Positions 27,726 through 37,330 of a DNA stretch of 64,000 nucleotides are shown here, piece by piece. The translations under genes and the position numbers were made by a program. Source of the stretch: Morella rubra (taxonomy: Eukaryota > Streptophyta > Magnoliopsida > Fagales > Myricaceae); contig CM025853.1 in NCBI GenBank assembly GCA_003952965.2, positions 32,267,311 through 32,331,310 of the forward strand. The letters are read 5' to 3'. The first letter of the stretch is position 1. Each line of letters opens with the position of its first letter. The notes beneath the pieces are model-generated. The model did no database searches and was not told the DNA's origin. It was given only the letters and a program-made list of their open reading frames with translations.

Positions 27726-30636
27726 ATGGAGCTGTGTACCGCCACACAAGCTATTTCGAACCCTCCCAAGTGCCACCGCGGACTCTTTGCTAAAACCCCT
27801 ACCCACCTCCGCTCCAAACCCTCTCTCCCTCTTAGACCAACCCCACTCTCTAGCACCTGCCGGGGTCTCCACTCCCGTACGTTCTCAATCCTTTACATTT
27901 GGTCCCAAATCCAGGCGATACCCTAGGTTCTCATTTTTGTCATTTTTTTTTTGTTCCGTTTGCGCTGTTCAGGGTTTATGACGTTTTGTTTATGTTTTAA
28001 CATTTTACTGATATCTTAATTGTGAATTTCCAGTTCTCTTCATTGTTCAGTAACTTTTTTTACCTTTTTGTATTTATCATTTATTTTTGAGGTTTAGTTT
28101 GCATACGTTGTATCCATTTCTCGTTATTGTGTTTTTATTGCGGCCGATGATGGTGATTGAAATGGAGAATAGATTTGTGCTTCGATAGTTGAAACACACT
28201 TCTAATCGCTGGAGTGTGCTAAAACTTGACTTTGTTTTAGTTTTAGTTTTGGGATCCTTTTGTTCTTTTATTTTCTTCAAATGCATGACTCTTTATTGAT
28301 TTTTATCGGTGTAGATTGAACCGTCCGAGTTAAAAGTTGCTATTTTCGATTTCATACTGGGACTTAGCGTAGCTTTACCAACTGGCTTTATATATAGCCT
28401 ATAAAAACAAGCCGGCTTTATATATTGATTTTTGCGTAAGCATGCTCATGAATGCCCGAAACACTCATATTTTACTGTTTCCCTTGTTGTGGAAATACTT
28501 TTTCATTAGCCGTTTCGACATAAAAAATAGATACTTTTAGCTGAACTTTGCTTCATGAAAATTTTCTAAAAGTTGTAAAATCACTAGGAATTGAAGGAAA
28601 TAAATTCCAATCCTCAGTTGAGGCTTCATGGTTCTAGAATATATTGTATGTTTAATTGTGCATTCTCGTACATTTTCTCTTGTGAGGATTTATCATATAG
28701 TTGGCTCTGTGGGCCTATGTTTTGTTCTCCTCTGTTCTGTGATGCCCTTGGGGCCAATGGGATTGCTATGGTTTTAGTTCTCTTAGATACCAAACAATAA
28801 CATCTTTTGGTTTTTTTTGACACAAAACTTTCAATTCTTTTCAGGGTTGGTTTTTAATAACCCATTGCCAAGAGCGACAACATCTGAAGAAACATCAACG
28901 GGAGGAGATCGGTATTTTGGAGAAGAACGTGATGGTGTAATAACAATGGAAGATGTTTCATCGACTGAGAAGAACACATTCATTGAAACTGTGGCAGCAG
29001 AAGCACCTAATGAAGAGTCTCCTGCTGATGATCAAAAGCAGTCATTTGAGTTTCTGGATAATCTGGATATAAAGGTTCCTTACATCACTGAATTTTGTTT
29101 TGATGATAATCTGTAGATAAGGCTGCAGATGTATTTTGCCGATGCATCCTCTGTTTTAATGCTTAAGATCTCTGACTTCTTAATTGATGAACTGTGCTGA
29201 AAACAAGTATTTGCCTGGCTTTTCCTGGAAAGTTTTTATTGCCTTCTATTTAGCTCTTATATATTTGAAATTCATTGGGTGAGAAATGATCATTCAAGCT
29301 TATTAAGTCTATCTAACTGTATTGATTTTTATGTCTGTATTGATTTTGTTTGCATTGTTTAATGGCACTCCTTTACTTATTTTCTTTTGTAAACAAATCA
29401 CCATCCGGTTATGTTTATTTTCCTTCAATTTTTAAGTGCAAGTTTTAGAGAAGTGTGGAGGAATTTGCAAACTTGGTTGCTATGATGATGCTTTAGATGT
29501 TTGACAGTGTTCATTGAACGCTGGATGAAACGTCGACTACCATGTCGATCCTGAGCGGTTACCTGAGCAACCCTGCATATCAAGAGTTTACTAAATAGTT
29601 AGCACTCATTTTTTTTTTTTTTTTGCATCTCCTTCCATTCATGCCATCGTCCCGGCTTTTTATTCCTTGTCAACTGGGGCTTATTCTTCTATTACTGTCT
29701 TTATATATTTTTCACTTACTGTTCCATTTATCATATAAAAGCTCGCTTTTTTACTTTAGTATCTATAACTGGAATTAGTTGCTATGATGAAGGATAAAAC
29801 AATATGAGACTATTTATTAATATTTGGTTGATGAAAGTCAATCCTGAGCGGTTACCTGAGCAACTGACAGTTCCTTTTGTCATGATTTTCGTCTTCGTAA
29901 TGTTTGGGTTGTAATTTCCATTGCCAAGATTAACTTCTGGTCCATTGTAACGTGTCCTATTCCTTATTTTTTAAATGAGTTGTATATTCCTGTATATATA
30001 TAAAAAAAAAAAAAAAAAAAAGGGAAAGGAAGAGAGTGATCACTTGTACAGGCAACACAGAATTTGTGCTGTATTCATTATCTATACTTAGACTAGCTTG
30101 TTCCCTCTAGCTGAGAAGTTTTTTAATTGACGCCCATATTTGTTGGCCATTTGGTCTAGCTATACTGATGGCTTGGTTGTTACCATAATGCAGTTTGACT
30201 CAGATGATACATATACTCTTCTTTTATATGGGGCCTGTGCTGCAGTTGCCCTGTGGTTGGCATCAGCCATAGTCAGCTCTATCGATACTATTCCAGTGGT
30301 GAGTACTCTTTTTATGTCTTTTATGTTGAGTTTGCAGTTCCTTAGACTTGGGAACAAGGTTTATTTTCTTCAAGTTTGGTTAACCGATTGGGTTTTAAAT
30401 TTAATGACGTCAGTTTCCCAAGTTGATGGAAGTTGTGGGTCTTGGCTATACAGTCTGGTTCAGCTATCGCTATCTGATTTTTAAGGTACCCACTAATATT
30501 GTTGGATTTAGAGGTAATCTTCCATTTTATGAAGAGCCCCACTGATTAATTTCATATCTTGCAGAAAAATAGGGAAGAGTTTGCTACTAAAATTGAAGAG
30601 CTTAAGCAAGAGATTCTTGGTTCAAAAGATGATTGA
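27726..30636 (+). CDS. CURVATURE THYLAKOID 1-family protein (CURT1, possibly D type)
   Basis: Five exons: 27726-27876, 28845-29074, 30194-30298, 30423-30485 and 30565-30636, totalling 621 bp (206 aa). Introns are GT-AG with consistent phases; the first donor C|GTACGT was chosen because it alone keeps frame before the downstream stop. The N-terminus (MELCTATQAISNPP onward) is rich in Ser, Thr and basic residues with little acid, as in chloroplast transit peptides. The CAAD domain follows: a first hydrophobic helix around YGACAAVALWLASAIVSSID, then LMEVVGLGYTVWFSYRYLIF, and the C-terminal amphipathic helix NREEFATKIEELKQEILG. CURT1 proteins oligomerise at grana margins and bend thylakoid membranes. 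The long acidic linker after the transit peptide suggests the D type, but a tree is needed. Intron 2 carries two snoRNA candidates. Confidence 0.92.
29475..29572 (+). ncRNA. Box C/D snoRNA candidate 1, intronic
   Basis: A 98-nt stretch starts GGTTGCT and ends AGCAACC, forming a terminal stem. Just inside are a box C (ATGATGA, 29482-29488) and a box D (CTGA, 29563-29566). An internal C'-like GGATGAA lies near 29523. The bases before box D (ATCCTGAGCGGTTAC) are a candidate guide. The same 24-nt 3' part recurs in the second candidate about 290 bp downstream. Location in a GT-AG intron of the CURT1-like gene fits intron-processed or independently clustered plant snoRNAs. The target RNA was not identified. 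Confidence 0.8.
29777..29865 (+). ncRNA. Box C/D snoRNA candidate 2, intronic paralog
   Basis: An 89-nt stretch starts AGTTGCT and ends AGCAACT, again a terminal stem. Box C is ATGATGA at 29784-29790, a C'-like TTGATGAAA is near 29828, and box D is CTGA at 29856-29859. The guide-side sequence ATCCTGAGCGGTTACCTGAG is identical to candidate 1, while the middle part has diverged completely. In both copies the outer stem bases differ but remain paired (GG/CC in one, AG/CT in the other), which supports a conserved RNA fold. Confidence 0.8.
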
Positions 30637-33064
30637 TATGGAGCCAGCACCCGATCTTTCTTTATTTGCTTTGCCAAGTGACCGGCCTTAAGAGTTAAAT
30701 ACATATTTTAGTAGTTAATTATGTGTTACTGTTTCCTTTTTGACTGAAGAAATGTAGACCGTAGTTCAATATTTGTCAATTGTCATGTAAGTAATATATT
30801 TGATTTTAGTACGGGCTTATTGTGACCGCTTTCTCCTTGTTAACTTGGTTGATCAGTGGAATATGTAAGTTGGACGGTGCAAGGATCGGCATGCATACAG
30901 CACGTAGGAGACCTCTCGGAAGGGGGACAGAAGGAAACTGTTGCAGTTGAGGTATTGCGATTCAAATGCGATTCTCCAATTAGACCCGAAATTTAACACT
31001 AAAAAGCTGTCCAAAGTAGTGATTAGATAGAGAAACCCCCTCCGCTATGGGGAAAAGTACGAACTATGGGGGGTTTCTCACCATTTCCCATGACACATGA
31101 GGCCCTAACGCTTGAAACCCGCAAAGTATTTATTGATGGGCCCGAGTTCCCATATCAATATATTCATCTTTCACAATTCGAAGTCGTAGGTTCACTTATA
31201 AGCTCTTACTCTAACGGCGAAACTAGGGATATGCTTTATGCTTCGATGCCGTATTCTACCACCCATTGTAACAACCAAAGAGTCAATCAGACAAAAATAA
31301 TAATGATTTTTTATCATGAAATTCGTTTCAATTTGCAATAAATTTTTCCATCTCGTCATAAACCTTGTTTTTCCTAACAAAAACACGCAAATCAAAAATA
31401 ACTTTAACAAAGATCCATACACAATCACTCTCCAAAGAAGAAAAAAAGAAAAAACTTTTGGGATACTACACGTATCTCTCACCTGAAAGTAACAAAAAAA
31501 AAAATTTACTTGGTCACTTTCCTGGAAATTTCCAGCCCAAAAGTGACAGAAACATGATGACCCACCCACAGTAAAATCCATTCGTTTGATTGATTCCAAC
31601 AAATGTCGCAGAAGCATAGTTCCAGGATAATTTTTACTTGGAAGGAATATCCATGCTTGGGTTACTAATGAAGAAGATGCTCAAAGCTCCCTTCTACTCA
31701 GAATGGATATTTCTTATCTATATTTCATCCATATTCAGTGAATGCATCAGTGCATATATCCTCTGGGTCCCATTCACGTGAGCAAACCAAGTGGACGGAG
31801 CAAACTCAGCCTGATAACCTCGATAATCACGGAGCAAACTCCTCCATCGTATCTACTGCAATGCCTGCTGAAGGCCAAAACAACGTAAAGGAATTATGCT
31901 TTGCTTTAGAGGAATTATGCTTTGCTTCCAAATTCTAATGGCCAATATGGACGAGCTCTTTGGGACCCAACAGACCTGAACGAGTTATAGCATCCGTAAA
32001 AGATGCGCCTTCTAGCTGTAGCCAAGTATTTGCAAGTGAAACACAGGTTGCAATTCCGGCCTCGAAAGAAATAGAGGCACAAGCTGCATGGCCCCCACAC
32101 GCAACGCAATGTTCCAAACGTGCGGTATTTGAACGGGTCCAGATGCTTAGCGCCTTGCAATCCCCTGTTTTCTTCATTCCCTGCGCGTACTTTTCAAGAC
32201 AAGGAAAGTTTGCCAGCCACTAATTGGAGTCCGGCACCTTTAATCTCGCCGATGATATTTATATACCAACTTGACCGGCCGACAAATATTCATGAAACTA
32301 ATAATCATTCACTTTGGAAATTTCTCCTCTCCCATCTCTTTGTAAAAGAAATACGACCTGAGAGGGGAATTCGTGCATCCCATGTTTGATTAGACGTATC
32401 AGTCAGCCTAATTCATCGCTCTCGGACTAACTTACATCACTTCAACAGTGCAACCGTGGCTACTTCCTCCACTAAAGAGGTTGAGTGTTCGATCTAAGGC
32501 CCTGAATCCCGTGACAGCAGATTGTTGCGGAGACCCACCAAAAAACCTTTTCATTCTGTGTGAAATGGCTGGTTTTGTATTCAAGATATTTGCTAAATTT
32601 GGTCAACTACAGCTACCTGTATTCTCACTGAATAGCATCGAACTCATTAATTGTTCACAATTATCATATCCAGCTAGCTGTTACTTTGCCACAACCAGAT
32701 CGAACGACCTTTTCTTTCAATTAAACCATTATTCCCAGTATCTAGGACCCTTAATCATATCACAATCTATCACTTATTTTTAATCAGACTTTGCGTTAAT
32801 TCAATAAGTAGATCCAACTCGAAGCAAAACCTTCCGTGAGGGAAAATTAAATTCCACGAATAAACATAAATATCAAAAGCTAATACATTACATGAACGTA
32901 ACTCATTTGTGATCACGCGCATCTTTACGGATACCCCAGCAAGCTCAAGGAACAAAATTTTAAATTATTAAAATAAAACAGCACATAAAATATATATTTG
33001 TGAAATTATATATTACTTTATTCAAAAATCTTCGTCGTCATCATATCATGGTTCATTAACGTGA
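30637..33064. other. Intergenic, no gene seen
   Basis: The left end is the likely 3' UTR of the CURT1-like gene and the right end that of the dicarboxylate carrier. Moderate-length frames overlap on both strands near 31920-32220, but none was recognised. The hairpin at 31030-31079 is listed separately. Confidence 0.5.
31030..31079. repeat. Perfect short hairpin
   Basis: GAGAAACCCCC at 31030-31040 is complementary to GGGGGTTTCTC ending at 31079. The loop of about 27 bases contains two copies of CTATGGGG. No gene or element context explains it. Confidence 0.6.
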
Positions 33065-34051
33065 TCAGAAGTCTTTGAGCAACTTGCGAACCTGCTCGAG
33101 CGTCACGAACAGCACGACGGTGAAAGGTCCCTGTCTGGAAATGGTCGGCACGAATCCCTTGTAGAGCGCCAAGGGACCCTCCGCTCGCACCGTCTTAATG
33201 GCGCAGTCAAGAGGCCCTGCGTAGGGCGGCTCCGCCCCTGGCTCTACCTTCATGTTCATCACCCGTGTCTTGATCACGTCCACCGGATTCGAAGCCACCG
33301 CCGCAACGAACCCTGCCGCGAAACTCGCCGTCACGTGGGTCCCGAGTCCGTCCCTCATCAGGCCCTTCTCCAGTATCATTTCCTTGAACTGGTCGTACGA
33401 TGCCAGCTGCGAGGCCGTCACAAGCATAGCACGGTTTATCGTCAGGGAAGAGCCGCGCCATAGGCTGGCGACCCCTTCCTGGCGCGCCATGCGGGTAAGG
33501 GCGTCGAACACGCTCGTGTAGTTGCGGCGCTGAGCCAGGGGCAGCCGCCCGTCGGCTTGCATGCGGACCATGGCCACGTCGGCCGGGTTGCCCACAGCCG
33601 CGCCGATAGCACCGGCTATGAGCCCCGCCGTTATCTTTTGGGTCAGCGGCAAGCTCCCGGAGTTCGGGTCGGTCCACTTCTTTTTCAGCATGTCGTACAG
33701 GCCCATCCGGGTCGTCGAGTAGAGAGTCTGGCGGAGGATTGTGGCTGACACGCCCTGGAATAACGCGCCGACACCTTCCTGCTGGACGATGCGGACACCG
33801 ACGGCGATTGGGCCAACACGCGCCGCCTGAGGCTGTGGGAGGGGCACACGGATCGACCCCGGAGCAGAAAGAGAGGTGGTGTGGAAGGCAAGAGACGGGC
33901 GGAGATTTTGGACTGCCGGTGCCGGGTTAATTTTCGGGGCGCCGTTTTCGCCCTGGAGCTGCATTCGGACCTTGATTAGGTCCAGAGGGTGGGTGGAACA
34001 GCCTGCGACAATTGAAGCTATGCCTCCTTCAACGAAACCTTTCAGACCCAT
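33065..34051 (-). CDS. Mitochondrial dicarboxylate carrier (DIC/PUMP5-like)
   Basis: An intronless 328-residue frame; the start MGLKGFVEGGIASIVAGCST matches the family, and the upstream in-frame codons were rejected. Three mitochondrial-carrier repeats are visible through their signatures: THPLDLIKVRMQ near residue 20, NPADVAMVRMQADGR near the middle, and NPVDVIKTRVMNMK in the last third. GNPADVAMVRMQADGRLP and the C-terminal FTVVLFVTLEQVRKLLKDF are typical of plant DIC proteins (once called UCP4-6). Such carriers exchange malate, oxaloacetate, succinate, phosphate or sulfate across the inner mitochondrial membrane. Compared with the better-known relatives, the loop after the first repeat is slightly longer and Ala/Pro-rich. 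The coding GC content is clearly higher than in the flanks, as is common for intronless plant genes. Confidence 0.96.
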   Translation of the reverse strand: MGLKGFVEGGIASIVAGCSTHPLDLIKVRMQLQGENGAPKINPAPAVQNLRPSLAFHTTSLSAPGSIRVPLPQPQAARVGPIAVGVRIVQQEGVGALFQGVSATILRQTLYSTTRMGLYDMLKKKWTDPNSGSLPLTQKITAGLIAGAIGAAVGNPADVAMVRMQADGRLPLAQRRNYTSVFDALTRMARQEGVASLWRGSSLTINRAMLVTASQLASYDQFKEMILEKGLMRDGLGTHVTASFAAGFVAAVASNPVDVIKTRVMNMKVEPGAEPPYAGPLDCAIKTVRAEGPLALYKGFVPTISRQGPFTVVLFVTLEQVRKLLKDF

Positions 34052-35924
34052 CTTGAAGTTTTTTTTCCTTTTTTTCAAGGGAAACAAGTGGAAATAACCT
34101 TTTAATATATGAAAGAAGGGAGTATGTGGGAGTAGAGTTTCAGAGGTTTAATATAGGAAAATATTCGACCTAATGAGGCAACGAAATCAGAAAGCTTTTC
34201 AATGGAAATTACAGGACCAGTTCGAGTTGGGGTTCAACTCGCTGGAGACCAGGAGATGAGAATGGAGGGCGAAGGCTATGCAGGAAGAGTGAGGAACGCT
34301 GGGCCTCTGAGACATATGCTATCGGAAAGTTTTTGTGAGAGGAAGGAAACGGTGTATGTTGTGTTGTAACGCAGGGGAAGAAGAGAATTTATAGAAGGAA
34401 AGAGCTGGACCTGGCTGGTTAAGGAAAGGTGGCGGAAATTAGGTCCCTACGCGAACTCCCTCGCAGTGAGCACGATACGTAATCGAATGGGCACTCCTAA
34501 TTTTACGCGTTCGTGGGTCCTAGATTTTTCCTCTGTTTTTTTTTTTTTTTTTTTTTTTTAAATTCTCTTTTTGGTTTTTTTATTTCTCTTTTTGGTTGTA
34601 CCGTTGATCTATTTATTTAAAGTTGAATTATTGCTCAAGTGGCACAAATCTCCACGTCACATAGAGCGTTTCTAGATCTAGAGCGCTTTTGGGCTTGACT
34701 TTGAAGTCCCCGAAGATGGCTCGGGCAACCCACAAGCCAATCTGACCTTAGAACTAGTCCCACTAATTTGGAGGCATTTCTGTGCCCAACGACCAGAGTC
34801 CCTTAACAGTTTCCTGGTTTTGACTTCCAGGAAAAAAGAAAAAAGAAATACTTCCTCCTCTCTTGCTGGATACACGTATGCGATTTTTATTTACAAAAAT
34901 AAAATGAATAAATACTAGTTGAGGGCCTGAGGCACGTGTTACGACTACATCCCATTACATTTATTATTAGTCAAAACACGTATATACATGCACACATGTA
35001 AACATGCAATAGGCGGTCTTCATTGAACCGTTCGTACGGTTTTCAGAAGATGAATACGTGGATAAATGTTATTTTGAGCTGAAAATTCGTTTTATTCATG
35101 GTTGTGTGAAACTGATGTCTTTTTTCTTTATATCATCTTTCAAATTGATCGTTTCAAATTTTTCTTTCTCTTTTGATTGTACAATATGACTTGAACTCCC
35201 GTTGAATATTCAATCAAGTTGTCTAAGTGCCTTTACATAATTCACATAATTTTGTTACCTTTTTTTTTTTGCCAGCGAGATACAACTTTATTTTCAAATC
35301 TAGGTAACCACTATTACCTAAAGTCCTCGATTTTTATAGTACACAAGGAAATATTTGGACAATGATGAGGAAGATTGATGGAAGAGACCAAAGTGATCAC
35401 ATGGGAGCGAGACCCACCGTGAACATTGCTTCCTTCAGAATAAAGACTGCCGGTAGTAGTAGTAGTACCATAAAGGAAGGTGCTGCGTGGTAACCTGCAA
35501 AGGCTTTGGGTGTTAGTGCTCATCAATCATGGCCTTATTATAGTGAAAGCGTTGGATATTTCAAATCGAGGTGGGCGTAGAGGGTCGGGTCACATTAATT
35601 GCGGGTTAAATTATGCGCTGCTAATTGACTGGCAAAGCCGTCCATTCGTTGGTACCAAATGCTATTATTGACTTGAATTATGCGGCCTGGAAATTTGGTT
35701 TGCCCCTTCTGGGTGCCTGTGAGAGCCGTCCACCTGTCCTCGTCTCATTGGAAAATAATTTGGAAGAATCGACGCCGAATGCCAACTGAGTGAGCTGTGA
35801 GGTCAGAGCTGAGGTCGAGGTGGGATTTGGGGAAGTCGTTGAATTACTTGAGCCGTTGCTTCACTTCATTATATGAGCCCCACTTCGCCAGGATTTTATT
35901 TAAAAATGAAAACACCAACTTTGA
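34052..35924. other. Upstream region of carrier gene and intergenic DNA
   Basis: The first roughly 350 bp are the likely leader and promoter of the minus-strand carrier. A T run of about 22 lies near 34537-34559. No other gene or clear element was seen. Confidence 0.55.
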
Positions 35925-36006
35925 CGTCGCCTGAGAGATTCGAACTCTCGCGGGGAAACCCCATGTACTTAGCAGGCACACGCCTTAACCACTCGGCCAA
36001 AGCGAC
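35925..36006 (-). tRNA. tRNA-Ser (anticodon GCU)
   Basis: An 82-nt gene reading from 36006 down to 35925. The acceptor stem is GTCGC(T)/GCGAC with discriminator G. The D arm carries the A box TGGCCGAGTGGTTAAGG. The anticodon loop is CTGCTAA (anticodon GCT). A long variable arm typical of serine tRNAs is followed by a T arm with GAGAGTTCGAATCTCTC (B box). There is no intron and no encoded CCA. A T run suitable as a Pol III stop follows on the minus strand near 35915. Confidence 0.96.
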
Positions 36007-36232
36007 GATTGTTTGAGGTCTCTACTTTCTAACTATAGAAATTCATAACTTTTAAATTCTGCGAACTACGAAGAATAATATTAACTGTTCCATTTGCCTT
36101 TTGCGAACAAATGCAATATGTATTGACTTTTGCAATGACCAGTTCCGTGAAGTATTATTTTGTCCCTTTTTATCTTAATGTTTACATGTATTTTTAAATC
36201 TACACAATTACGACACTAATCATATCTCGACA

Positions 36233-36382
36233 TTTTTTTTGGATAACTCAGATTTGCACTCACTTAAACTAATTATTAAGACCCTAAAATTAAGGACTAT
36301 AAGTTTTCAATGACTTTGAGACGACTCGAACTAGTGATCTTAGGGAGCAAACTCAAGGCTTGCCAATTGAGCAACTCTTTAG
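36233..36382 (-). mobile_element. tRNA-derived SINE, degenerate
   Basis: On minus the sequence starts with a tRNA-like head: TTGCTCAATTGGCAAGCC (A-box region, complement of about 36357-36374) and CTAGTTCGAGTC (B box, complement of 36323-36334). An unrelated body follows, then an A run (36233-36240). The spacing fits a Pol III promoter. No target duplication is visible, so the copy is old or the ends are inexact. It differs in sequence from the SINE at 1354-1471. Confidence 0.6.
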
Positions 36383-36390
36383 GATTTATC

Positions 36391-37330
36391 TTTGTATATT
36401 TTTGTTATAAAGCTTCCAAACAGAAAATTCGTGTTGTTGATCATCGTTTTGCAGTGGTGTCAATGTTTTTATGGTCTTAATGAACTTGATAAGCCTTAAA
36501 GATTGTTGTCTTGGTCTAATTGGGTTGCTTTAAATGCGTGAATATATAATCTGAACTCTAAATCTGGAGAATTATTGTTTGTTTTTTTTCCTGTATTAAA
36601 TTGGACAATAAAGTTTGATAAACTCACGTTGTTCAATTGAATGGCCATATTCTTGTACTTTAAGATTGAGTGTAGGATGTATTCATGCACGGCATCATAT
36701 GTTATAAATTGAGCGTCCTTGATACTGTATAATAATACGACACTTTTGGCCCCTCAAAATCTCTAGTAATTGATGATGACGGTACCTTTTCGTTGAAATT
36801 ACTGCACCTCTTATGGCATAATATATTAAATTATATTGCATATAATTTGATGCGAACTTTATTTAAACATTCAAATACATAAATTCTAAAATATTAAAAA
36901 AATTCCAAACTAAAGAACCGTGCCAAGGGGGAAAAAAAAAAAAAAAATTTCAAAAAAGGTACCGTTCGATATGGTTAATAAAGCTTTAAAGATAAGGAGA
37001 CATGCCTGCATGTGCACAAGCACAGTCAAGAAAAAAAAAAAAAAAACAGTGAATCACACGACAAAATGGCATATCATTCCCTCTCTTTCTCTCCGAGCGT
37101 TTTGTCCAAAATCTCCTAAAAGCATCCAGATGCTTATAGTCACGAACACCACCACCACGGTAACCTGAAATTCCCACTTTGCCCTCCGCACACCACACTC
37201 CCCTAGGCCGTGCGGCACCGCCGATTCTATCCACCGTCGCCACCGCCACCGTCGTCCAAATCTATGTATAGCAAGATTACCATCCTAGGGTTTCTCTGTT
37301 CTGGATTGATCCTTGGCGCCGGTTAAGCCA
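36391..37330. other. Upstream region of the UBP16-like gene
   Basis: AT-rich DNA with A runs near 36937 and 37030, then a more GC-rich leader from about 37150. A telo-box (TAGGGTTT, 37286-37293, reverse orientation) lies about 40 bp before the start codon. No other gene was seen. Confidence 0.55.

Noticed and set aside
31935..32223. Overlapping open frames of about 80 residues on both strands, Cys/Ala-rich on minus
   Set aside because: No recognisable domain, no paired splice signals or paralog. Overlap on both strands in locally GC-richer DNA suggests chance.
33207..33930. Long Arg-rich alternative frames across the dicarboxylate carrier
   Set aside because: Shadows of a GC-rich intronless gene with three clear carrier signatures in the main frame.
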